Positions 12,801-24,800 of a stretch of DNA of 64,000 nucleotides are shown here, in pieces; positions within the stretch are counted from its first letter, which is position 1, and each line of letters starts with the position of its first letter. The notes under the pieces were generated by a model, which saw only the letters and a list, made by a program, of their open reading frames with translations, did no database searches and was not told the origin of the DNA. Position numbers and translations under genes: made by a program. Origin of the DNA: Liolophura sinensis (taxonomy: Eukaryota > Mollusca > Polyplacophora > Chitonida > Chitonidae); contig NC_088304.1 in the NCBI RefSeq assembly GCF_032854445.1, forward strand, positions 34,893,551-34,957,550, in the 5' to 3' direction.

Positions 12801-15800
12801 GTGTCTGCTCCTGCGAATGTCAATGATCAAGCTGGCCAATCAACAACACAGAATTATGTTAAAGTGTAAAATTTTGTTTGTGTCACATGGTTTACTAGGT
12901 CACATAACATAATGTTACTGTCCACAATCAATGGAAAAAGCCGCCATGTGTGTCTGTAACTTTGCTGCGAAAATAACGTCAGTGTATTTCATGAGCAATT
13001 AAGTTCATTTCCACAAGCCAAACAAATCCACCTCGAGTGACCCATTCTTATGGCACCTAAATGTGAAGATCTGTTTCTAACTGTTAATATGAAATGTCTT
13101 GTTTGCAGCCAATGACTCCACTCGCTAGTAAGAAAGATGATGAGAAGAGGATATCTCCTAAAGAAAGGTATGAGAACTCTCAATTAAATGAGAATCAAAG
13201 CCATTCTGTGAATGGTCTGGTTAAGGCTATTGATTCTTGGGTTTCTAGTCTGTTTTGTGGATAATAGTCTCACGTTTAGCTTGCCATCAGCGTTAACGTG
13301 AGGTATTGTGGGGATAATAGGGGAAGGTGTAGGTGTCCAGTTAGGATTTTTCGCTCCTCTTTAGGTGGGCGTGTACAATGTAAATGTATGCGCATTTCAT
13401 GAAGTGTATGGTTGCATTTACATGTTTTGTTAGTTTTCTTCAGGGTTAGTGGTAATTCTACAATATAGATTGTATATCTGTAATTAGCCTGTAAGCTGGT
13501 TGGTTAGACTCTCTTGTTTTATGGAGGTTACTATCACTTTACCTGGGGGCCTCCGTGGCTCAGTTGGTTTAGCGCGCTAGCGCAACGTAATGACACAGGG
13601 GTCTCTCACCAATGCGGTCGCTGTGAGTTCAAGTCCATCTCATGCTGGTTTCCTCTCCAGCCGTACGGCTCTGACCGGTTTCCTCCCACCATTATGCTGG
13701 CCGTCGTCGTATAAGTAAAATATTCTTGTGTACAGTGTAAAACACCAATCAAATAAATAAAGAAATAAATCATTTTCAGCAGCTATAAACAGGAAGGTTT
13801 GCAAGCAACCTGTGGATGGTCATTGGTTTTCCCCGGGGTCTGCCCGGTTTCCTCCCACCATAATGCTGGCCATCACTGTATAAGTGAAATATTCTTGAAC
13901 TTGTACAGCATAAAACACCAATCAGATAAATAAAGAAATCATTTTCTGACGACACTAAGGGCCCAACAGACCCTGGTTTTCTCATAAGCTTTGGTTGTTG
14001 TAACAGTATGTACTGATGTGTGTACTATTATTTACATGACGTGGTTTGTAATATACTTCAAAGCCCCATTTTTGTGTATCCAACTTCTGTTGGTTCATCT
14101 GCAGATTTAAAGGGAAAGACAGCAAATTTGCATTAAATAATAACGTTAATTACTTGAGATGTGGGATGGAAAGAGACGTAGACAGCCACAGCCATTTTGT
14201 TGTGACATGCTTCAGAACTCTGTAAATCAACTTGTGTTTTATTGTGTTAATAAAGAAATCGGAAACGTGATGTTGCATCACTCTTACCCCACGCTCAAAT
14301 GGCTACAAGGGCAATACAGGGTTTGGGTGACGTAAACGAAAAGAGATGTATCCACAGGTTATAGAAATTCCTATTTGGATAAAACTGATGACATGTTGAT
14401 GCGATGTCTTTTCTTTTAAATCTGGGTGTTTGTGAGGTACCTAGCAAAGGGTAGTACTTCACTCCTGGCATGTAAGTTACCTCTACTCATAATTTCGATG
14501 AATCTGGTTTAGTGGTGTTAATTTTCTATGTTACTTTTTCCATGAGTATGATGAGTAAATTCTTATTATGTACATTTAAGTTTTAAGTGTGTATTGTTTA
14601 TTTGAAGGGTGGGGGACAAATCTGCAGATGATGACGGTCAGGGCCGGGGCAGCGTGCTGAAACTGAAGAAGAAACATGATCCTGACAGACCTAAGAAAAG
14701 ATTCAAAAAGGGCAAGGAATTGGGCCGAAACAGGCACTACCTAGACACGTCAACTCCAGTAAGTCTGTGGGAATGTGGGACAAGGGAATTGGGTTGAAAT
14801 AGGTACTACCTGGACACGTCAACTCCAGTAAGTCTGTGGGAATGTGGGACAAGGGAGTATTGGAGAAATAGGCACTTCCTGGACACATCAACTCCAGTAA
14901 AATCTTGAAATGTGGGACAAGGGAGTATTGGAGAAATAGGCACTTCCTGGGAGCATCAACTCCAGTAAGTCATGGAGAATGTGGGACAAGAGAGTTGGGG
15001 AGAAACAGGCACTACCTGGACACGTCAACTCCAGTAAGTCTGTGGGAATGTGGGACAAGACAGTTGGAGAGAAATAGGCACTTCCTGGACACATCAACTC
15101 CAGTAAAATCTTGAAATGTGGGACAAGGGAGTATTGGAGAAATAGGCACTTCCTGGAAGCATCAATTCCAGTAAGTCATGGAGAATGTGGGACAAGAGGT
15201 TGGGGAGAAATAGGCACTTCCTGGACATGTCAACTCCAGTAAGTCTGTGGAAATGTAGGACAAGAGGTTGGGGAGAAATAGGTACTTCCTGAACATGTCA
15301 ATTCAGGGAGATGGGTCAAGGGAGGTAGATAGAAATAGGCTCTACCAGGACACATCAATTCCAGTACATCTGCAGGAATGTGGAACAAGGGATTGGAGAG
15401 AAGTATGCACAACGTGGACCTATCAACTCTGGTAAATCTTTGGGAAGATGGGACAAGGGGTTGGGGAGAAAGAGACAATACCTGGACAAATCACCTTGTG
15501 GGTTTTTGGTGACAAAAAGTGACATTCTGTTTCATTGGATAAAATTAAACTTTTTGTGTGTAGGACAAGAAATTTAGGAGAATCTAGAACTATAAGGAAG
15601 TAATGAATGATTATGGCTTAACGTCACATCAGCAATATTTCCACCATATCGTGGTGATCTAGGACTACAGGGAGCATACTTGTATCAATGGTAATATGCA
15701 TAAGGACAGTGAGATACAACTATAATTTGTTTATTGACAGTTTAATGTGTATTGTTGTAATTTTCTTACAGGTGACCACAGAGAAGGAGTCCGTCAGAGT

Positions 15801-18800
15801 CGTGTACACCTCTCCGGATCCACAGCTGCCCGTGGCCAGCATTGACAAACGTCTCACTTATGAGGTAAACCCAGGTTCTGCTTCACCCAGGTATTGTGTG
15901 TGCTCCATGAAGCTGTTATAGGAGTGGGGTGAAAATTTTAATTATTTTCTCAAGACTAGTAAACTAATATACCTGTACTTTTAGCAAAAGAATTTTAAAT
16001 GCTCAACATGCACAATTAGGAAAGTGCTACCAAATGGCCAATGACAGAAAGAAAAAAAGATGTCATACCTTGATACATTTTCGCATGACTTTTTCATGTA
16101 AAAAATTTGATGTTGGCCGATGTATTAAAACTCTCTGTTCAGTAACGTTTCCAAGCAAACTCCAGCCTCCCCCCCCCCCCCCCCCCTCCCAACTTTCTGA
16201 GACTGTTACTATATCGTGTGTGCCACACGAAAACATCTAGTTTTGATGGTATTTCAGATCGCTAGTGCTGACTCCAGTGAGGTGGGTGGGCTGGTGTTAG
16301 AAGTGGAGAATGGTATACAATCAGGGGCAGCAACTCTTCACAAGGTGTCCTTCATGCAAGATGGCACGACTCTCTGGGAACATGTGTTTTCTCACAAGAT
16401 CCTGACAGTGGCAGCCAGTCGGTGAGTAAAGTCTGTTGATTGGACAGGTGTCAACAGGTGTACATGTAAATAAGATATGTTTTGAGATGTGTGTAAAACA
16501 GCATTTAGTGCATAAATATGTAAATATTCCCTACACAAAGTGTTGAACATCACCGAGTACAAAGGTAAGTGAAGAGACTGACAGGTTAAGAGATAATTCT
16601 TTAACCTATTCACATATGAATGAGCAACTTCCAGTGCAATTTATGTACATTTTTAATTTGATTTTGGAGACAAAACTACATTGGTTGGAGTGGCCAGTGT
16701 CCAGGCTTCACCAATATTATACTGTTATCAGTCATTACGGAATAATGCCTTCAGAATATGCCCAAATGAACACCTCACAAACATGCGAAAAGGTTGAAGA
16801 ATTACAGTCGCATGTGAATTATTCATTTAAAATTTTGGGCTTTGAACTAGTTGATAATTGTGTGTCTTCTGAACTATACATCAAAGACTAATATGTGCAG
16901 GTTGATGATGTAACTTGTTATGAAGCAGTTTACCTACCTTTAATATAGATTGTCATTTTATAACTGAAAAATTGTCTCATATGGCGTTAAATCCCAAACA
17001 AACATATGTATATACATGTAGTTTTCACCTGGCACCCTGGTGGCCTCTACCAATATACCTCAGCACCATTGTATAAATCAAAAATTCCAGGACCCGGGGT
17101 TATAACTCCAACGGAATGAAATGAATGATTTGGCTACAAAACTTTGTAGTCATACTATTTGAGTTGAAATTTGTTTTTTCCCCCCAGACATATTGTTTGT
17201 GCAGCGTGTGATGATAACACAGTGTCAGTCTTCAGTGCTGGAGGAAAGAAACTCTTTCCCAGTTTAGTGCTAAACTCCAAAACCTCCTTCCTTGACTGCA
17301 AAGATTTCCATGTAATGGCTGTAACCAGTAAGGGCAGTGTCAATGTTTGGTGAGTTCCGCTCCTATAAATTGCAGGCCTTATTCATTCCGCTCCTATAAA
17401 TTGCAGGCCTTATTCATTCCGCTCCTATAAATTGCTGGCCTTATTCATTCCGCTCCTATAAATTGCAGGCCTTATTCATTCCGCTCCTATAAATTGCAGG
17501 CCTTATTCATTCTTCTGTACATCACCTTTCTTCTGCAGGGCAGTATCAGTTTTCAGTTAAGGAATTCAGCATTGATTGTTTTTTAATTATTGGAAATAAA
17601 GTCTGAGAGAGTATGCATATTTGTACTTTCAATGAAATGAAGAAAACATGTTTTCAGTTGACCAGGGGCATTTTGCATGAATTTTAATAACTGAAGCTTC
17701 TTCCTTTGTGTTTGTTTTTTACAGGAATATGAAAGGTCCAAAGTCTGTGATAAAAAACGAATCTCTTTCTCCGTTGTTATCAGGTAAAATGTGCCAGTAA
17801 AATTTCTACATTATAGACAATAGGGAATCAGACAGTAGGGAATCAGACAATAGGGCATCACACCACAGGGGAATCAGACAATAGGGGAATTAGACCATAG
17901 GGGAATCAGACAATAGGGGAATCAGACAATAGGGGAATCAGACCATAGGGGAATCAGACCATAGGGGAATCAGACAATAGGGAATCAGACAGTAGGGGAA
18001 TCAGACAGTAGGGAATCAGACAGTAGGGGAATCAGACAATAGGGGAATCAGACAGTTGCGGAATCAGACAGTAGGGAATCAGACAATAGGGGAATCAGAC
18101 AGTAGGGGAATCAAACAGTAGGGGAATCAGCCCGTACTGGAATCAGACAGTAGGGAATCAGACAGTAGGGAATCAGACAATAGGGAATCAGACAGTAGTG
18201 AATCAAACAGTAGGGGAATCAGACAATAGGGGAATCAGACCATAGGGGAATAAAACAGTAGGGAATCAGACAGTAGGGAATCAGACCATAGGGGAATCGG
18301 ACAATAGGGGATCGGACAATTGGGGAATCGGACCATAGGGGATCGGACAATTGGGGAATCGGACCATAGGGGAATCAAACAATAGGGAATCAGACAGTAG
18401 GGAATCAGACAATAGGGGAATCAGACCATAGGGGAATCAGACAGTAGGGAATCGGACAATAGGGGAATCAGACCATAGGGGAATCAGATAGTAGGGAATC
18501 AGAAAGTAGGGGAATCAGACAGTAGGGGAATCAGACAGTGGGGAATCAGACAGTAGGGAATCAGACAGTAGGGGAATCAGACAATAGGGGAATCAGACCA
18601 TAGGGGAATCAGACAGTAAGGGAATCAAACAGTAGGGGAATCAGACAATAGGGGAATCAGACAGAAGGGGAATCAGACAGTAGGGAAATCAAACAGTAGG
18701 GGAATCAGACCGTAGGGAATCAGACAATAGGAGAATCAGACCATAGGGGAATCAGACAATAGGGAATCAGACAGTAGCGAATCAGACAGTAGGGGAATCA

Positions 18801-21800
18801 GACAGTAGGGGAATCAGACAGTAGGGAATCAGACAGTAGGGAATCAGACAATAGGGGAATCAGACAGTAGGGGAATCAGACAATTGGGGAATCAGACAGT
18901 AGGGGAATCAGACAGTAGGGGAATCAGACAATAGGGGAATCAGACAATAGGAGAATCAGACAGTAGCGAATCAGACCACAGGGGAATCAGACAATAGGGA
19001 ATCAGACAGTAGGGGAATCAGACAATAGGGCATCAGACCATAGGGGAATCAGACAATAGGAGATCGAACAACAGGGGAATCAGACCATAGGGGAATCAGA
19101 CAATAGGGGAATCGGACAATAGGGGAATCAGACCATAGGGGATCAGACAATAGGGGAATCAGACAATAGGAGAATCAGACCATAGGGGAATCAGACCATA
19201 GGGAATCAGACAGTAGGGAATCAGGCAGTAGGGAATCGGACCATAGGGGAATAGGACAATAGGGGAATCAGACCATAGGGGAATCAAACTGTAGGGGAAT
19301 CAGACAGTAGGGAATCAGACCATAGGGGAATCAGACAGTAGGGAATCAGACCACAGGGGAATCAGACAATAGGGAATCAGACAGTAGGGGAATCAGACAA
19401 TAGGGGATCAGACAGTAGGGGAATCAGACAATAGGGAAAAAGAGACAAGAGAAATCTACAAATATGTTATAGTTGTTTGTTAACATATTCTTTCATAGAA
19501 GGGAATTCTCTAAGTAATTAATTTTATGTGTGCTGTGAGCATGAAAATTTACCTCTCTTGAAGTATATTAGTTGTACTGTATTGGGTAGATCATTTTTTT
19601 TATTTCTGTGCACATCATCACCACCTTGATTTGAACCATTATCTGTTGATTCACATTCTATAAAATCTACAAAAGCAAAAATGTTTAAGATTTTAGAAAA
19701 TACAACTCCCTTTTAAAGAAAAGACAAAACTGAACCAAATATGTATATGCATCAACGGTATCCTACAGAATGGTTAAAGAGCATACCTTTTCTTTTTCGT
19801 GGTGGTACATAACCAAGATAGATGTAACATGTATACCGCTTCAAAGTAAATAAAATCACACACACTGCGAGGGCCACCATGTTACCTGTATTTTTTATGT
19901 GTTCATACAGTTATATGCATAGTGCATTTAAATTACACACTTCCCTGCTATAAAATTGTCATCAGCAAATCCCTCACTAACACAGTATTCTGTCTGTAGG
20001 TAGTAGTACGTCTGTGAGTAAGGCCTACCTCACACACGAGGGCGTACCTGTACTAGTGTTGTCTGACGACAAGAGTTACACTATGAACCCGGAGTTTGGA
20101 TGCTGGTAAGTGATTGCTCGCTTTGAAAAAGCCCTTGAAAAGCCTGGAAAACTAGGGATTTGTTTGTTTGTTTTTTTTTGCTGGATCTGGTAAAACCTTG
20201 ATATTAAGTCAGCAGAACCAACCTGAACTACTGTTTACTGTATGCTGATGTTCTCTTTAATAGAGACATGTTTTCCAAGATCTTTGAAATTGCTTACAGC
20301 GCTGCAGTGTGACTGACTGAAAGTTCTTACATACAGTATATATGTGCCAGATGTTGATCACAGAGGTCATGGGCTTGTCTTCTGATCTGAGCATGTCTGC
20401 AGTGCTTGGTTGCCTGATGTTTGCAGTATTTGTACGAGTTATGATATTTGGTTTTATTTTGCTTGAATTTTGTCCAGGTTCTCTCTTATGGCCTCTGTGT
20501 TATTTTTGCCCTCAGGGTGGTTGTATCTCAGAGACAGGATTTACTTTACCAGTGTTCTGACCACTACAGCTCTCAGCCCCTCCAGCAGGTCAAAGGTCCC
20601 CTGTCTTCTCTACAGTCTGCCCAACACAGGTAAGTCTGCACAGCTGCAGGTTATGGTACAAGCCTTCTGTCAACTTTTATCAGTGAATCAGACTCAGTGT
20701 CGGATTTCTGAGTTATTATCTCACTGGGTTACAACAGGAGAGCACAAAAGACATGATGGTAGTTTTCCATGGACACAGGTAGTTCTGTTTTGCATGCAGT
20801 CTCTTTGGTTCATGGTTTGTTTTCGACTTCCTGTTCTATTTGGTGAACTAATCAAATGACTAATCACAGTCATTTGAATCTTTTTAAAGGATACATGAAA
20901 CTCTTTGGTTTTGTTTCTTAATATGCAGATTATCATGTGTAATAAAATATAACAATCAAAAAAATTACTCATCTTTCACGTTGAGGGGTAAAAATTACTC
21001 CAAAGTAGAGTTTTCTTAAGGCCTCAGCGGTCAGCCCGGAAATTAATTAGCTTGCAGCAGAAGAGCTGCCTACTTGTACGATTTTGTACATAAATTGGGG
21101 CAGCTTACTTGCCTTCGGTAAGGCATCTAAGTGAAGGAGCACTAGATAAAAGAGCGGTGGAAATCCGTCCTGCATCAAGGGGGGCACATTACATGCACAC
21201 TAAGGATACCTTCGTCATCATATGACTGAAAAATTGTTAAGTGCGACGTTAAACCCAAGCACTCACTCACTCACTCACTCACTCTCTTATTTCCCTCTGG
21301 GGACATTTTTGACCTCTTCTGTTTTAGTGACACAAGTAAAGGGTTATAACTAAAGCTTTCTTGCTTCGGTGTTTTTGTTTGAAGTGATTTTAAGAAGGGT
21401 TAAAATTATGCCTGCCACATTGTCGTCATGACTTTGTACTGGTACGAGTTTGTACAACTTTGATTTATACAGGTAAACATGTTAGTAACATAACATTCAT
21501 TAGGGGTAGGCATGTCTGCAGTCGGGACATCAACGATGATCCTTGTTTGAAAAGAATTCTGGGGGACAGAGGGAGTGAGTCTGGTCAAATGGGGGCAGGT
21601 GTAGGGGCGTTGAGGGGATACTGAGCTGGCCCGAAGAAGCCATGCTGTATCTGTGTACATCTGTGTCACCTTGCCTGGTTCACCAAGCTCGGGGCACTAT
21701 GGGGGTGTCACCAAGTTCCAAGCAAGATCAGCTATGATGGAATTTCGGAAAAAATCTGATCGTTGGCGGAAATATGCAATGGAGGGGTAATTAGCAAGTG

Positions 21801-24800
21801 TAAATATGTCAAAAATTCCAGGACATAATTTCACCTGTCCCTTGTGTTGACAGCTTTGGTTGTCAGGCCAGAGCTATATACCACACCAGCCCTCCCCTCC
21901 CCCATGCAAGCCCCAGTTGTTCACCTATCCCTTGTGTTGACAGCTTTGGTTGTCAGGCCAGAGCTATATACCACACCAGCCCTCCCCTCCCCCATGCAAG
22001 CCCCAGTTGTTCACCTATCCCTTGTGTTGACAGCTTTGGTTGTCAGGCCAGAGCTATATACCACACCAGCCCTCCCCTCCCCCATGCAAGCCCCTGTTGT
22101 TCACCTATCCCTTGTGTTGACAGCTTTGGTTGTCAGGCCAGAGCTATATACCACACCAGCCCTCCCCTCCCCCATGCAAGCCCCAGTTGTTCACCTATCC
22201 CTTGTATTGATGGGTTTGGGGGTCAGGACAGGGCTGTGTACCGCAACAGCCCTCCCCTCCCCCTTCCCCATGTAAGCCCCTGTTGTTCACCTATCCCTTA
22301 TGTTGACAGGTTTGGTTGTCAGGCCAGGGCTGTATACCACACCAGCCCTCCCCTCCCCCGTGTAACCCCCAGTTGTTCACCTATCCCTTGTGTTGACAGG
22401 TTTGGGGGTCAGGCCAGGGCTGTATACCACACTAGCCCTCTCCTCCCCCATGTAAGCCTCAGTTGTTCACCTATCCCTTGTGTTGACGGGGTTTTGGGTC
22501 AGGCCAGGGCTATATACCACACCAGCCCTCCTCTCCCCCATGCAACCCCTGTTGTTCACCTATCTCTTGTGTTGACAGCTTTGGTTGTCAGGCCAGAGCT
22601 ATATACCACACCAGCCCTCCCCACCCCCATGCAAGCCCCAGTTCTTCACCTATCCCTTGTATTGATGGGTTTGGGGGTCAGGACAGGGCTATGTACCGCA
22701 ACAGCCCTCCCCTCCCCCTTCCCCATGCAAGCCCCAGTTGTTCACCTATCCCTTGTATTGATGGGTTTGGGGGTCAGACCAGGGCTGTATACCACACCAG
22801 CCCTCTCCTCCCCCATGTAAGCCTCAGTTGTTCACCTATCCCTTGTGTTGACAGGGTTTTGGGTCAGACCAGGGCTATATACCACACCAGCCCTCCCCCT
22901 TCCCCATGTAGGCCCCAGTTGTTCACCTATCCCTTGTGTTGACAGGTTTGGGGGCCAGGCCAGGGCTATATACCACACTAGCCCTCTTCTCCCCCATGTA
23001 AGCCCCAGTTGTTCACCTATCCCTTGTGTTGACAGGTTTGGGGGTCAGGCCAGGGCTATATACCACACTAGCCCTCTCCTCCCCCATGTAAGCCTCAGTT
23101 GTTCACCTATCCCTTGTGTTGACAGGGTTTTGGGGGTCAGGACAGGGCTATGTATACCGCAACAGCCCTCCCCTCCCCCTTCCCCATGCAAGCCCCAGTT
23201 GTTCACCTATCCCTTGTATTGATGGGTTTGGGGGTCAGACCAGGGCTGTATACCACACTAGCCCTCTCCTCCCCCATGTAAGCCTCAGTTGTTCACCTAT
23301 CCCTTGTGTTGACAGGGTTTTGGGTCAGACCAGGGCTATATACCACACCAGCCCTCCCCCTTCCCCATGTAAGCCCCAGTTGTTCACCTATCCCTTGTGT
23401 TGACAGGTTTGGGGGCCAGGCCAGGGCTATATACCACACTAGCCCTCTTCTCCCCCATGTAAGCCCAGTTGTTCACCTATCCCTTGTGTTGACAGGTTTG
23501 GGGGGTCAGGCCAGGGCTATATACCACACCAGCCCTCTTCTCCCCATGTAGGCCCCAGTTGTTCACCTATCCCTTGTGTTGACAGGTTTGGGGGTCAGGC
23601 CAGGGCTATACACCACACTAGCCCTCTCCTCCCCTATGTAAGCCCCAGTTGTTCACCTATCCCTTGTATTGATGGGTTTGGGGGTCAGGACAGGGCTATA
23701 TACCACACCAGCCCTCCCCTCCCCAATGTAAGCCCCAGTTGTTCACCTATCCCTTGTGTTGACAGGTTTGGGGGTCAGGCCAGGGCTATATACCACACTA
23801 GCCCTCTCCTCCCCCATGTAAGTCTCAGTTGTTCACCTATCCCTTGTATTGATGGGTTTGGGGGTCAGGCCAGGGCTATATACCACACTAGCCCTCTCCT
23901 CCCCCATGTAAGCCCCAGTTGTTCACCTATCCCTTGTGTTGACAGGTTTGGGGGTCAGGACAGGGCTATATACCACACCAGCCCTCCCCTCCCCAATGTA
24001 AGCCCCAATTGTTCACCTATCCCTTGTGTTGACAGGTTTGGGGGTCAGGCCAGGGCTATATACCGCACCAGCCCTCCCCTGCAGCAGGCCTCCACCGTCA
24101 GTTACCTGGAGAATCAGCTGGCTGTTTGCTCCACGCTGAAGTCTGCCTCTGAATACAAGTTCTGGCTCTCAACTTACATCCGCTTTCTGGCACAGGAAGG
24201 TAAGCATCCTCTTCATTTATTTATTTATTGATTTCATTGTTTTTTGTTGTTGTTGTTGTTGTTTTACGCCTAAGATAGCCTGCAGCATTATGGTTGTAGG
24301 ATGGCCTTGTTTACAGTCTGTCCCAATTTACATGCTTGAAATGGATCACAATGCACAGGTACCATTTGAGCCAAAGAGAAATTCCGACATTCTGCTCAAT
24401 GGATAAACCATGCAAGGTGTTCTTATCAAACTGTGTATGGATAGTCTTCCTGATTTAGTCACATGATCAGCCAGGTGACCAGTTGGAAGAAAATGGTATA
24501 CTATGTAATGTATGTAAGCAAGATATCACAGTTCCAAGTTGAACGAAGTCGTGAACATTGAGAAAATCCAAAGCACTGCCTTTTTTAGCCAATCAAGAGT
24601 GAGTTATTACAATATTAGTTTGAGCTTACATCACCAGAAGCATGTTTTTCGTTTTACCACTGTGTGTGGCATACAAGCTATTCTACAGGCTGTTCAGACA
24701 GTAGTACACCACCATGTGTGTGGCATACAAGCTATTCTACAGGCTGTTTCAGGTTGTTCAGACAGTAGTGCACCACCTTGTGTGTGGTTTACAGGCTGTT

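Noticed and set aside
13547-13640. tRNA gene
   Set aside because: Box A and box B motifs are present but no cloverleaf closes, and the unit continues into the SINE body and tail. The same holds for all other tRNA-like heads.
21844-23551. Series of + strand frames with repeated RAIYHTSP
   Set aside because: They run through the exon-start array, including its intronic half. Only the last copy (24036) continues as HIRA.
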